From the NCBI GenBank assembly GCA_018340375.1, contig JAFFJZ010000001.1, positions 73,524,001 through 73,588,000 on the forward strand: DNA of 64,000 bases, written 5' to 3'. Below, piece by piece: positions 12,216-25,310 of the stretch. A program made the translations under genes and the position numbers. Origin of the DNA: Gonatopus flavifemur. Its lineage: Eukaryota > Arthropoda > Insecta > Hymenoptera > Dryinidae. Each line of letters opens with the position of its first letter. Position 1 is the stretch's first letter. The notes beneath the pieces are model-generated. The model did not search any database. It had not been told where the DNA came from and saw only the letters and a list, made by a program, of their open reading frames with translations.

Positions 12216-14266
12216 CGCTGGTGTAGTTCTCATAACATACATGAAACATTTTTCCTGGAGCAACATGTTATCAATACAACTTCTAGTAAGTTTGACAATG
12301 TACTGTTTTTTACCTTGAGTTCCACCAATTACCGTTGAATGATATCAACTAAAGTTCTTGCTGCATTCGAATACTCATTCTCTCGAAATTCGGTATTTTA
12401 AAACGAAACTCAACCGTACCGAGTTTTTTTCCCAGCAAAAACAAACCCATGCGTAAACATTTGTTGAAGTCATCTCCAACTTCCTCGGCATCGGTTGAGT
12501 TTCAAAATTATCTTATCGAACTAAACAAATTAACAACAGTTTATACTAAACTTCTGAGTTACTTTCCGATGGGAATCAACTCCTGTGAAATTTAGCGTAT
12601 TCAAGCAAAATTCATATCTTACATATATCAAATTCATGCAAAACTTCTTGACAAAGATCGATTAACGTAAAATGAACATCTGCCAAACTTCACGTTCAGC
12701 TTTCTCATCGTCGCTCAAATTGATAATTTATACCGTTAGACGATTTCTCCCGAAATATCTAACGTCAAATTCGAATTTATGATCAACTTGAGACACATTT
12801 TAGTTTTTTAGATTCCATTATAGTATGAATTGTTTCAAAAGAAATCGAGTATACGAAATTTATATTGAATTTTTATAAATCAATAATCAAGAATAATCAT
12901 CGAGATTTTTGAATGAAATAAGTGGAAAAAGTCTAATCACTGTGGAAGCTACATCATACATGTATTGGAACGAATTTTTGATTCCACATCATGACTAACA
13001 GGAAAGTACAATTTAGTCTTCATGACAATTCATTTTTTCAATACCGAAAATTCAAGAGATTTGAATGGGGAATTGTTAATAATTTTTGAAAATATTATTG
13101 TCCTACCATAACGAATGATAAGAGAATCGACAAGTCATTTTGAGCAAACTTTCAATGTGAAAACGCGATACGCTCAAACAATTCACGGAGACAATACTCA
13201 CATGATGACGTACATAAATCTTCGTTGAGAATAAGGATTTCAAAGTTTTTCACACTAAATTTAAAGTATAAATTTTCCTTATGATATACGGAAGAAATCC
13301 AGCGGCTTGGCGCGTTGTTCATGCTCTGACCTACTTGTTTTCTTGTTCAGTTGATCGATCACACGCAAATATATATATATACATATGTACATGTTATTTT
13401 TCTTATGTATTTACGCAGATTCCATTCCATTTCTTTTAAGTCAAATAATTGTACTGTGATTCGAAGGAAATTCCCTTTCTAATTCTCAGGTATTATCATC
13501 ATTCTTTGAATTACCTCCCATTTGATGGTATTTTATAGAGATTTCATTTTCAAGGCCGTTACACTTCATTCTAACACCTATTCTGATTTTTCTTCCACAC
13601 GAAGAAATGAATTCCACTTTTTCATCAATGACAGTTTATATTTCAATACACTCTCCATCTCATCAATTATACACGAACATGCAAATAATTTGAATCATAT
13701 CGCTGAATCGATGAGAAAATCATTCCATCATTTTGAATCATTCATCGCTTTGATGAACTGAAAAACCACGAAAATAGGATTGATAAAGAATAGTGAGAGG
13801 GATCTGCCACTTTCGGATATTGCACGCTCATGGAAACGAATGCCGTTACCATCCACTCGCCGGTGAATTACAAAATGGAAAATTTATCGATGTACAAAGA
13901 GAATTGCATAATTTGTCAATGTCATCTGATGAGAATTTCGATCAAATCGTTCCATTGGAACAGAGAACAGAATAAAAGTATGAGATTTGAATTTTTAACC
14001 ACGATTACGATAGTACTGTGTTTTAAATTTCAAACTATCCCAATGGCAACATTCTTTTCGGCACAGTTAATAAAAGCTCTTCATTTGACATCAACATTGG
14101 AATGTTATCATGAAAATTAGTACAACATCGATATAAAATTCAAATGCATGCCGCTGGCGAATTTAGTTCACTTCCTGCGTTATTCAATGCAGATTTCTGA
14201 ATCAAATCGATCGATCGATCGAGTTACTTGATACCATTATCATATAAGTTCTTTGTTCTTATTCAG

Positions 14267-14292
14267 ATCACGAAGACAATGCGGTGACGGAG
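14267..14292 (+). other. Possible 26-nt micro-exon
   Basis: A pyrimidine-rich acceptor (TTCTTTGTTCTTATTCAG) is followed by 26 bases and a donor GTAAGACC. One phase reads HEDNAVTE without a stop. The splice signals are good, but no partner exon was identified. Confidence 0.35.
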
Positions 14293-17200
14293 GTAAGACC
14301 CCCGGACGAACTTGGTTTTATCAATTCGTAGAAGTTTGATGATGTATTTTTTTCATCGCCATGGATACGCCATCCATCTTTCCCCGTTGGCGAGTGAAAA
14401 GTAGAAAGAACAGTTTATGGAGAAAAGAGAGGGATGGCCAGAGAAAACATTCAGGATTGGCCCTGGGCCAATGGGACCTTTGGGAAATGTGCATTGTGCA
14501 TGTATTGCATTTGGTGTATGTCAGGTTTCACATGCGTATTGGTTAGTTGTACGCACATGTATGTACGCGAGTACGTATGTGCAAACCCGTTAAAACGATA
14601 CATATCACCTTGAAAACAGGAAACTACATGCATCCTGCTGCAGCTTTCGAGCTTGAATATCACTATTTACGAGTATTGTGATATGTTATCGGTTGATTTG
14701 CACCATTACATCGTTAACTCAACGACGAGGTATTCAAGGATATAATTCTTTGTTTTACTATAATGTAAAGCTACGTCGATTGTTGGTTGTTTTGTTAGTT
14801 GCACGATCATCCTACAGTGTTCGCAATTTCATTAAGATCTCCTTTGGAGACAAAACAAATTGTTCCTTGCGGATCAGTTATGAGACTGGGAGGTCATGTG
14901 AAAATGGAGTTCTAGAGTATTCATTTTCAGACATTTATCATTATTTTCGGATCAATAGAATGGAGCCAGGAGAATTTCGAAGAATCTTCACACAGACGAG
15001 GAAAACTCTTCACAAAATTTCAAAGATGTTCCCAACGTAATCCATGACCAAAAATTCAAATGATTCAACATTATTTGAAAATCATTAGGACGCGACTTTG
15101 AAGAAGATATAGTACAAATTTCGAGTTTCCCGGAGTGGAGCCGTGTTTTATATTGTACTGGCCCTGATAAAGCCAACTATAATGGCAAAACTTCGGCAAC
15201 TAGTCGATACAAGTCTGCTCCGGAAGCTCCAAAGAAAATACGTTGATATTGAATTACAAGATAACTCAACACTTGGTGGATTATCTCCGGTTCTATCTAA
15301 TCATTACTTCACAACAATTTGTTGAAAAGGTAATAATTATGTCTCTAAATGGAAATATGCGAATCTTGACGAATCGAATCTTTTATATCCCAGCTAGAAA
15401 TTTATATTTTTGAAATTTGAACCAATTAATGTTTTATCTTGGTCCAGACCATCCCAACTTAGTCCAAACCAGGACCTTGGATCCAAACTTGATAAATATT
15501 TCGTACAAACAATTGAGGAATCTTGGAATGATCAATAAGTTATTTACCAACAAACTTCCAACGTTAAGTTATCCTATTTTTTAAGAGAGAAAAGCTACAT
15601 TTCATAACTATTTCATCGCATAGACAGAAACACTCCCGGGAGTATCTTATGTTCAGAAATTACACAAAGATAAATGTTTCTTACTTTTATTAAAAAATGT
15701 ATACTGCAAGAGAGATCTACTCAAAGCTTAGATTATTATTGAATAAATGAGGAATTATTTTTATGAATTGGAACAGCTTTTCGTTTATTTGATATTTTAA
15801 AGTAAACTTTCAGTGAATTTCTTAAAAGAGAATTTTTCAATTGAAGAATACAAATTTATCTACAGTGTACATTGAAAAGACGCGATTCATTCGTCATGTT
15901 GTAATTTTATGTACATTGTAATCAACTTCATGGAAACTAAGAAATGGAATTCTTTCTAGACCTACCAGAAGAAGAAATTCCTCTTCTCGTAATAATTCAA
16001 TGAACTGAATGAAGTTTTTGATCCATTCACAATATTTTCATTTCCCTCAAAGCAATATGGAAGTTAAAAACATGTATAAAAGGTACACGAGATTACAACA
16101 GCTCGTTTCTCACTCGTTTTTTATTATATCAGGGTAGTACACCGTCGAGGGATTAATTGCATTCAACAATTAATGCTTTTTTAAGGTATATTGGAACATA
16201 CTTTATTCAATGATCGTTGCTGTTGCCGTTCATCCAATATTCTTCCAAAGAGATGCGATTTCCAAGTTCACTTGGGAATAATTTAATAGGATTAATACCG
16301 AACAACGGTGTAGGTCAATTAAGAATTTGAAGGATTTTTCATTACTTTGGAACGATATCCCGGATTATGATCCTGATGCACAGTGAAAAATTTCAACCAA
16401 TTTTAAGTCCGTAATTTAGGGTGGTGGATTAATTAATTGGTCATTTTCATATCGCGGTTTGCATTATTAAGGGAAATTTTTATGTGTTTATTGTATGTTC
16501 CAATCAACATAATATCAAATGCTCAGTGATTTTTTCATATCTGCATATTATTTTAAACGATCAATGAGTTTTGTTTAGTGTTCTTTTCTCACTGTGGAGG
16601 GGAGTTTTGATTGAGAATACGTTTTCATGAGTATAGATGAACAATAATATATATTCGTTAATAACACATGTCAAAATAATCAAGTATTTCGGAGGAATTT
16701 TACACCAAAGATTTCCCAAGCCTCGAACTGGAAAAAATTTTCAGAAAATATCTTCTGTTGACATTGAAATATTTTGTCATGATAGAAAAAATTTTTACAG
16801 TGTAGGATGTAGCTAAAGCAGCCCAGAATAATATATCATTGATTAAAATTGATAAACGCCTGACGTTGAACTTATAAAAGATTTGATTACAGTTGTGATA
16901 AACGTGATAAATGGTGCAATTTATGAAATATTTGTGCAATATTCACGAAGTAGAACAACATTCTCAGGAAATATCTCAATATCAATGCAAGAATTGATGT
17001 GAAAATTCATGAGTAATTATTGAACCCAATAACATCCTTGAATTCAAAAAATGACTATAAAATTCAAAAATGTGTTATGAGAATTCAGAAATTTATCAAC
17101 AGATTTTATTCAAAATAATGTAAATTTATAAAATTTATCAAATCTGCTGTATGTTATATAATATAATATTCTTCTCAATATGAATTTCATATTCTGCAGA

Positions 17201-17932
17201 ATTATACATAACAAAATTACAATGATGAAAATCGCACATAAGTACGACGTAGAATATTAATCCATGACTGAATTCGTATTGGACTCATTTCTCGGAGATA
17301 TATCCTTCGCTTGGAAGTATCATAAATTATTGCTGATTCATAGTAAGAACAACGCTCATTAAAACGCATTCGTCATTCACAACGTGGAAAATTAACGATT
17401 CACAGCTCGTTCGATCATTCCATATAAAATAAACTAAGTTTTTCTCATCTCGCATGTTCACGGGAAAAAAATACCAGACAATGGAATTTATCAATTTTAG
17501 TACAAATCTACATTTTTCTCAGATTCTTCTCACGAATCTTCCAGGTAATCATATTTGAGAAAGTATATTTTCGCTCAAAACCACGGAAACTCACTTTTTC
17601 AAATTGAAAAGTAATAAATATCTCCAATGCTAACAAACTGAAAAAAATGTCCAGAAAATTTCATCAATTAGATATTTTTGTTACTTGGACTGAAAATTTC
17701 TGTTCATCAGAAATTAAATATCAACATTTTTTCCATCACCTACTTCAAAAGGTCGGTCGGCTAGAATGTTCACTGTGGAAGGAAAACTGAACTCTTCCGG
17801 CACTACAAGACTGAAAAATTTCTGTTCATCATGAATTTTCACTGTTTGCGTACAGAAAAATATATGTTAATTTTCCGTTTTTTTTTCATGATTCCAGCGT
17901 AATTTTCCTGCAGAAATGTACAAGTTGATTCC

Positions 17933-18020
17933 TCCCAGTACGGTACTGGAAGTTATTGATCAGGGTTAACTCCTCCACTTGCAGAAGTTACAGAGAATTA
18001 TTTTGGTGTCAAGTCGGGTT
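17933..18020. repeat. Small CCCAGTACGGTACTGG hairpin element
   Basis: TCCCAGTACGGTACTGGAAG at the left and CGGTACTGGGAAAAT at the right form inverted ends about 85 bp apart. The sub-motif recalls the CCAGTACTG element at 7207-7519. Confidence 0.45.
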
Positions 18021-21000
18021 TTCGGTACTGGGAAAATTAAAAAAAAAAAATGAGTCTGATGCTTTTGCAAGGTATTACATTTTTTGCAAAAAAGTTCCGA
18101 TACACTAAAGCTGTATAGCCAATAGTATTTATGTTAATGAGCTTGGAAGATTGAATTTAATAAACCATCGACATGATTATCACCTACATAAATAAATTAA
18201 TCAACTGATAATGCACATGTCGAGGCTCTGAAATTTATAATTTTAGAAACTTCTCGTTCCAATACAGTGATCAAGTATGAATTCTTATAGATAAATTCTT
18301 ATAACGTTTGTCAAAAAAAACTTTTCCATTGCCGGAAACTTGAGTTAAAATCTCAAAAAGTCTCCCTGCGTTATTCAAATGGAAAAACGAATTTTTGAAT
18401 GAATGAGGCTCAGCCTCGAATTCACTGAACAAAATATCGTCTAAAAATAAAACCCATACAGCATTGACACGTTTTGTGAACATCCACAAAACGTACTTCC
18501 TCACAAGGGAAATGTTTCAGAAACGTTTTGTAAGGTTTTAAAAAGTTCGCATGTATGTTTTTGAAACATAAAAATGTCCGGGTTCATTTTATTCACATTT
18601 CCACAAAACGTTATTAGCACATGTTGAGTTGGTTTTGATAGATTGTCAAATGGATTAAATTTCTGTAGAATTCTTATTTGAAACAGATCCTAAATCATAT
18701 ATATTGAAGTAAAATAATCCTAAGTGTAGTAAATTACATGTATAAGCTTATGAATTGCTAGATTGAGTGAAAAATAGGTCACCTCTAAAACGCATTCTAA
18801 TTCCTTTGTTTTACTCTCTACAGTACATGTATTTTCATGATTTTTCATATTTTCCAGTGGGATTGATTTGATTATGTGGAGAACAATGTGGTTTTACTAT
18901 TGTTTGATGGACCAGTCATGTGTCAAACTTTGAAAATGCATGATTAATGAGTTAGCAAAGGTTACCGACAAGATGAGGAATTTTCATGAATCAAATACAT
19001 ACTCTTACAGTGTAGGTTTTGAAAATGCTTCGAAAACGTAGTTGTTGCAATCATAGATCGCAAAACAACGGAAACATTTCCAAAACATTTCGACAACTTA
19101 AGGTGCTGTCTGAGAACACCCTGAAAACCATAATCATTCATTCCAAAAGCGAAAGATACAGACACACTCACTTTTCACGTATTTTTCCGTTAGATTCAAA
19201 TACGTAGAATTTTATGCATGTGTATATCTGTCTCATCGATACACGAATGAAAAAATATTGGTATTAATTGGTGCGCATAAAAAAACACAGCCATCGCCGA
19301 ATGATACGCTGTTCATCTGAGGAAGGCAGGCTATGGTTGTCTTTGTTGTTGTTGTTGTATTGTTCAGTAGAGGCTGTGTTGGACGAACAAATATGATGCA
19401 TAACATTGTACCAGAGTTGCTGAGAAGCACGAGGTAAAGAGAGAGGTACTAGTACTACTACTCCCACTACAATTTCCACCACATGTAATCATGATACCAA
19501 AGAGCAATAGAGATAACCAGTCGGCCCGATCTTAACGAAGAAAGGGTTCTGTCGGTACATCGCTGGTGGGGGCATCTTGCCGAGCAGAGAGGAGAGGGCC
19601 GCATCAGGAGAGCGTGCACTAACTGGTTTATATTGTAGAATTCAATTCCCAGCCTCTAGTATACGAAAATGATGCCTCACGTGAGGAATATGTTTGTTGT
19701 CGCGGTTACAAATGAGACCATAATATAATTTCGTGTGTTTCTTTTAGCTTCGGCTTGTTTTTTTTCGTTCCGCTGTGTGCCATGGGAGTGGAGGTTACGT
19801 TGTTCAGAGAGTGAGATTTCATTTTTCATGATAATCACAAAGTATAAATTCTTTATTTCGTGTTCACGTGTGTATACAGTTTACGTACCTGTGTTGTGAG
19901 TTCTGTGATGTATTTAATCGTGAATCGATTGAGGAAAATTAGGGACATCCTACGCATGACAAAGGTATGAGTTTACAAAATTTCAAAGCACATATATGAA
20001 GGAGTATAACTTTGAAACAGATCTGAAATTGCCGTTATGTAAGTACACGTGAACTGGAAGAGGCATCGTTCTCTCGATGCATGGAAAAAAACAAAAAAGT
20101 TGATTAGATTCGTCATGTATCGATCGAAATTTGGTGCATGATTATTTGTCCACGTAATTTTAATTTGATAAGATATCAAGGTTCATTCATAGAGAAAGTT
20201 CGATTTCAACTAGAGACTGTTTTTTTGCTGAAAATTTTCTATCTAGATGAGGTTTTGAATATGATAAAATTTATTTCAGTGTACATGCTCTAGCTTTTGA
20301 GTGAGAATTTTGAAAATTTTTATAACGGTGAGAGTTTTAGAGCATATAAACATTCTAAATTTCTACTAAAATTTATAATACTCTGTTGGACCTCGAATCC
20401 CCGAGGATAAGAATTTTCAAAATCTTATATAATTTTTGTACAATTCAATACAGTTTATATATAATATATACTATTTCAAAAAAATCGACATTTTTTTTTT
20501 CTTTGAAACCCGTACATAAAAACTTTTGAGGAGGTGTAAAAACACACCTGTGAATAGCAGAGCTCTTGATATTAATATTTAGAGGTCGTGCATCGCACTT
20601 TTCCATTTCCCATTTAAATAACACGGGAAACAATGTTTTTGAAATTTAGAATTTTTTAACTCTTCAACGATTGACTGAAATGCTGAGACTATAACATGTT
20701 CTTATAGAGAATTGAACGCTCTACAAAAAAGGTCCTCACAAAATTTTCAATAATCCCACTCCTTCAAAAGTTATCCAAGGTCAAAGTTGAACCTACAAAG
20801 AAATTCATGGCCTTTTCCACTTTTTGGCAAATCTATCAAAAAATCTATCTATCTTCTTGCAAAATTCAGCTTTGATTCATATTTTCCGAAGTATTTTTCG
20901 AATCAGTGTATCATCAGTGTATCATCGAGTCATGTATAATTTTCCAAACTTCACCCCTCAAGCGAGTTGAGCGGTGCAGTGATTGTAGAAATTCGTTTTC

Positions 21001-21539
21001 CTAGTTACTTTTGTGTTTCTTTTAGAGCTGCTCCTGCATTTGCACAAAAGTGTTTCTCTTCGTGAAGCTTGATTTGAATAATTCATGTACAAACCACATG
21101 AAAATTTCACGGAAACTTATCTCAAAAAATGATGTTATAGCCCAAGTAGAAGAATTTTCAGAATTATATATAATTTATATATAAACGTTTGTCGTGTTGA
21201 ATAGATAACTTGGTTCAGTTTCAATTTAGTATCCCACTTTTTGCCGTGGAAGAGGGAGGAGAGAAATTATTCAAAGTATAATCTAACTCTTTCGTAAGAA
21301 ATTGTTGGTTCGGCTTCCTCCAGTAACTGGAATTTCCGCATACAATTTTTCTGGTGGATATTTCTATAGTCTCCGCTGAGAAATGGGGGTGTTATTTCCT
21401 CATCGCATTATATTTTTTACACACTAGTACTCAGTGATGGGTGATTTTGGAAAGTATCAATACTTTTTAATAAATTTCCATGAAGCTCAATTGGTAAGTA
21501 TTGTATAATTTTGAAAATTTTTCCGTTCGGAATAGGGTT
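18021..21539. other. Gene-poor stretch
   Basis: AT-rich. ACAAAACGTT and GAAACRTTTC words recur at 18470-18620 and 19010-19100 and look like remnants of a repeat family also seen at 51411. The GC-rich patch at 19530-19620 stands out. AT-rich CCCGAG(T)-type MITE remnants are near 20395 and 21140. Confidence 0.4.
19782..19810 (+). other. Possible short first coding exon below a GC-rich patch
   Basis: ATGGGAGTGGAGGTTACG in fair context (TGCCATGG) runs 9 codons plus 2 nt to a GTGAGAT donor. Unspliced it stops at once. A GC-rich patch at about 19530-19620 (GGTGGGGGCATCTTGCCGAG and following) lies 160 bp upstream and could be a promoter or leader. Confidence 0.2.
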
Positions 21540-21640
21540 GATTGGTCCCACTTTTGCTCCTGAATCACACAATGCACAGTGGGCCGGAATCCACAAAAAG
21601 TGCTCAAAACCCCCTTTTCTGAAATACTCTAAAATTCAAG
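21540..21640 (+). repeat. GGGCCGGAATCCACAAAAAG repeat fragment
   Basis: CACAGTGGGCCGGAATCCAC followed by AAAAAGTGCTCAAAAC is shared, in reverse orientation, with 23866-24085. Confidence 0.5.
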
Positions 21641-22091
21641 AATGTTGGTATTTTCTTACTCCAATACATTAGTAGTATGAAGGTATGTAACGCTGTGTCT
21701 GAAGGCGAGTTAGTTTGTGAGATATTGTTACGTAAAATGCAAAAATTACTGTGAAATTCTAAAAATTCCCGAAAAATAATACAAGAGTTTTCGAAGTAAT
21801 TAACGCTTGCAAGCCCTCATGATTTTGATATCTGAGGATTTTGTGGAAGTTTACATGTTGTTTCAATATAAAAATAATAAATATTGTCCAGGGGACATGA
21901 GTGTTAGGATGGAATATTGCGTTTTTGAGTTGTGCGTACGAATGAAATCATCGATTTCGATATTTCATTGACGATTTTCTCAAATACTTCAAAAAACTCT
22001 CTCTGGGAGGTTTTTGCAATGTGTTCTCAGATGATTCCGACTTGCAAATCACTTTTATTTATGCTGCGCAGACCTGCGCAACGAGTGGTAT

Positions 22092-23194
22092 TCCAACTAA
22101 CATTTCAATTCTTGAAGATATCTAAAAGAATACTTAATTGAGAGATCTTTAAGAACTTTCTTGAAGAGTTCTTAAAGATATCTCTTAGAAGTGTTGGAAA
22201 GACATCTTGTAAAAGATTTCCAAAAGATGTCTTGATTCAGAGATCTTCAAGAACGTTATTGAAGAGTTCTTGAAGATATCTTTTAGAAGTCTTGAGGAGA
22301 TTTCTGAAAGATGTCTTGATTAAGACACGTTTAAGAAGATAAATTTTTCAGCAGCTTTGAGGTTATATGAGCACATGATCATGAATAACACAGAATAAAA
22401 CTTTGAATGTACCTGTTATTACAATCGTATTGCAAAAGAGGTGATTCCATCCATGAATTAAAAGCTTGAACCAATCATTGAGATATCAAGAAATTTGAAA
22501 GTTTGTAAAAAGTACGATTTTGTCGCCTCACGACGTGCACAATAAAATTACCGAATATTCACTTCACAACAATTCGTCAGAAATACTTTAGAAAGAATCT
22601 GCGGTATTCGCGAAATATTAACGACCATTAGAACAATGAATTGATTTCTAAATATGTTCCACTAAATTTATTCATCTTTTCTATTTGTAAGTACATTCAC
22701 TCTTTTGATATTTATTCATGTGATAACAGTTTGTTCAAAAGATCATTTTCACTTTGAAACTGGACACCGCTGACATATTTCATTATGTCATATCGACAAT
22801 TATGGGCGTCTCTACCATGTTGTACGTATAGCTCAAGTGACTGAGGCGTAAATATATCGTCAACTGAATGGATTCGATTCCCGTAACAACAAGGGTCGAA
22901 ATCAGGTAAACTTTATCGGAACGCGAGAGCAGTTGAAGAAACAGGAGGGAAAGGAAATAGAAATGGTTAAGAATTTTTTTTGTGAACAAATTCAAGAGTC
23001 TTCCAAGACGTTTTTATGAATTCTCCAAGACATCTTCGAGAGCTCTTCAAGATATCTTTTCGAATTCTATACGTGTTTCATCAGACATCTTTTAGGATTC
23101 GTTTCGGTATCTTTTAGAACGTTTTTTAAGACTTCTTACAAACGCATTGAGACTTCTTAAAGATATCTTTAAGATGTCTGAATGTTAGTTGGGA
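22092..23194. mobile_element. Foldback-like element with tandem sub-repeats in its arms
   Basis: The outer ends match as inverted repeats: the left reads TCCAACTAACATTTC and the right, reverse-complemented, reads TCCCAACTAACATTC. The left arm (22092-22330) contains two tandem copies of a unit of about 98 and 84 bp (22142-22239 and 22240-22323), each starting GAGATCTT(T/C)AAGAAC and containing AAGATATCTYTTAGAAG. The right arm (about 22990-23194) repeats the motifs AAGATATCTTT and AGACATCTT in inverted order. The core of about 660 bp has no credible gene. The architecture resembles Foldback/Galileo-type elements, but no transposase is present to prove the superfamily. Confidence 0.75.
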
Positions 23195-23244
23195 TGTTAA
23201 TTTTTATGACACAGTATTTGTAAAATTATTAGTTCTCCGTTATA

Positions 23245-23507
23245 CACTGTTGAAAAAGTTTGTGAATTGAATACACAAAATTTGGAAGCAATTAACACAC
23301 ATATTTGTGTTTGAAATTCACCACAGATTTTATGAGAATTCAAATCAAATTTTGTATGAAAAGCACTTTAAAATAATATTGTGTTTGAATTTTGATAGAA
23401 GTATGGGAAATTCAATAAAAAAAATATGTTTTGTCAATAGCTTACAAACTTTGGTATCAAAATTAATATAAATATTCTTAAATTTGCGGTGGAAATTTTT
23501 AACAGTG
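23245..23507. mobile_element. CACTGTTGAAAAAG MITE, copy 2
   Basis: The left end CACTGTTGAAAAAGTTTGTG pairs with the right end, reverse-complemented CACTGTTAAAAATTTCCACC. The interior is rich in CAAAATTTG and TTTGTGTTTGAA motifs. It starts 50 bp after the Foldback-like element ends. Confidence 0.65.
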
Positions 23508-23537
23508 ATATGCAACATGCAACATTACAATAAATCA

Positions 23538-23777
23538 CATGCAGAAGAATGATGTATCAAATATTACCACATTTACTCGTACATTAGTGCCCGTAAGTGA
23601 AATAGTATAATGTTTACAACTGAATGTAGTTAAATCTCATGCTTTATAATATGAAGTTGCACCAAATTGCACAATGTTTTGCTGCATTCAGTTGTAAACA
23701 TTATACTATTTCATTTACGGGCACTAATGTCCGAGTGAATACAGTAATATTTGATACATCATTTTTCTCCGTGCAAG
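23538..23777. mobile_element. Near-perfect palindromic MITE
   Basis: Stem of about 85 bp. The left arm includes GATGTATCAAATATTAC and ATTAGTGCCCGTAAGTGAAA. The right arm includes TTTCATTTACGGGCACTAAT and GTAATATTTGATACATC. The central loop is about 60 bp. Confidence 0.85.
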
Positions 23778-23865
23778 TAAGGTTTAAGTAGAGCGTGCGG
23801 AAATTTCTAGAGTATTGGATGAATCTTATTTAATCTCTGACTACTGTCCTTTGATTGTTTGGCAA

Positions 23866-24085
23866 CGTCCAAAAAAAACTCTCCCGGAATGAGTTTTAGG
23901 CAAATCGGAGTGATTTTGACATTTTCGTCCGCCATATTGGATCCGCCATCTTGAATTCGGAAAATCTAACTACAGATTCGTAATCAGCGATCCCCAAAAC
24001 TCCTTAGTTTAGAACATTGCATGAATCAGACAACGCCTTATAGTTTTGAGCCCTTTTTGTGGATTTCGGCCCATTATGCGATGTA
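23866..24085 (-). repeat. GGGCCGAAATCCACAAAAAG repeat with paired GGCGGA motifs
   Basis: Read on the - strand it starts near ATAATGGGCCGAAATCCACA and continues through AAGATGGCGGATCCAATATG and GCGGACG. It is a longer relative of 21540-21640. No open frame is present. Confidence 0.5.
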
Positions 24086-25072
24086 CAGAACTGTTTTTGA
24101 GTAACGTTAGTCATGATGATAGGGATTATTGGATCGGCAGCTCTTGTGATGTCACGAGACTATGCTTTCTCTCGTCTGGTCTTGTATTTTTATTACACAA
24201 TATCATGTAATCTGGTCTCTTCTCGACCTGAATAAGTAGAAAATATCTTATCACAATCTTATCGAGACAAATGACGATTAATTTTGAATAAATCAATATA
24301 CATAAAAATCGACTCAAGTTGTCGTGTGGATGTCATTTGATATTTCATTTAATTATGTCAAAAGAATCGTGCAGTGACTTATTACGCGCTGTATCTCTCT
24401 CGTCTCGTTTTTCACGACTTATTTCTCAGATTGTTTTATTTTTCTCCTCTCTCCCGATTCACTAGATTACTCAAACGATTACCGGATGTACTCTTCGTAT
24501 TGGTAATCCGATCTCACTTTTCATAACATTCATGAATCAACGGATAAAAACCTAGCCAACTTTATGTTTCAAACTATCAACCCGAGTGGACGGAGTTTCA
24601 AAATTGTATACAATTCATATTTGATTCGATACAGTTGATACATAAGTAATATCAATTCATATATAAATTATATTGAATGTTGACAATTTTTCCACTTGAA
24701 ACAATAATAAGAAGAATTGATTCGGGGTAATTTTAGAGCACTGAATACGAAAACAAGATTAGATTTGTTATAGATCAGATTGCTTCTCATAATTTTTTAT
24801 ATATCAAATCAATCAATTATGTAGAATAATATAAAAATTGTGTATAAAAGATGACATGAACTGGGCTGATCTAAAAAATTTGATATCCGTTTTACATTCA
24901 ACGCACCAAAAGAACTCCGAATCAGTTATCAGACCTCGGGCACCAGAATAAAAATTTTTCATTGTTGACCTGTGTCGTTTATGTTAGGGAGGAAAAAATG
25001 AAGGATTTGTTGAATACAACTATATTTTTCTCAAATTTAGGTTTCTCAACTATGCATTCGAAGGGAACGTTT

Positions 25073-25310
25073 TGAAGAAAAGATTGGTAACAGTCATCGA
25101 ATATATTCTCAAATATGACTCATCAAATATTCGATAACATTAATCAAATATCAATAATATTCAATAATTATTAACATATATAATATATTTAATAATTGTC
25201 ATCAATTATTTTATGAAGATCATTGAATATTTGATTAATGTTATCGAATATTTGATTGGTCATATTTAAGAATATATTTGATAACTGTTACCAGCCTTTT
25301 TTTCAGTGTA
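25073..25310. mobile_element. AT-rich foldback MITE ending TTTTTTTCAGTGTA
   Basis: Arms include TTGGTAACAGTCATCGAATA paired with ATAACTGTTACCAGCC, and TCAAATATTCGATAACATTA paired with TAATGTTATCGAATATTTGA. The right end is clear (CAGTGTA). The left end is weaker. Confidence 0.7.

Larger units (their letters stand above)
11711..17932. other. Gene-poor stretch
   Basis: Mostly featureless AT-rich DNA. It contains the exact hairpin at 12165, the micro-exon candidate at 14267, and isolated MITE-like ends (TTTTTACAGTGTAG near 16792, TCTACAGTGTA near 15859) without visible partners. The open frame at 14678-15040 is not recognisable. Confidence 0.45.

Noticed and set aside
14678..15040. 120-codon frame with a faint PIF/Harbinger-like segment (YFRINRMEPGEFRRI)
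   Set aside because: The resemblance is a few residues only. The rest does not match, and no nuclease motif, downstream frame or terminal repeats were found.
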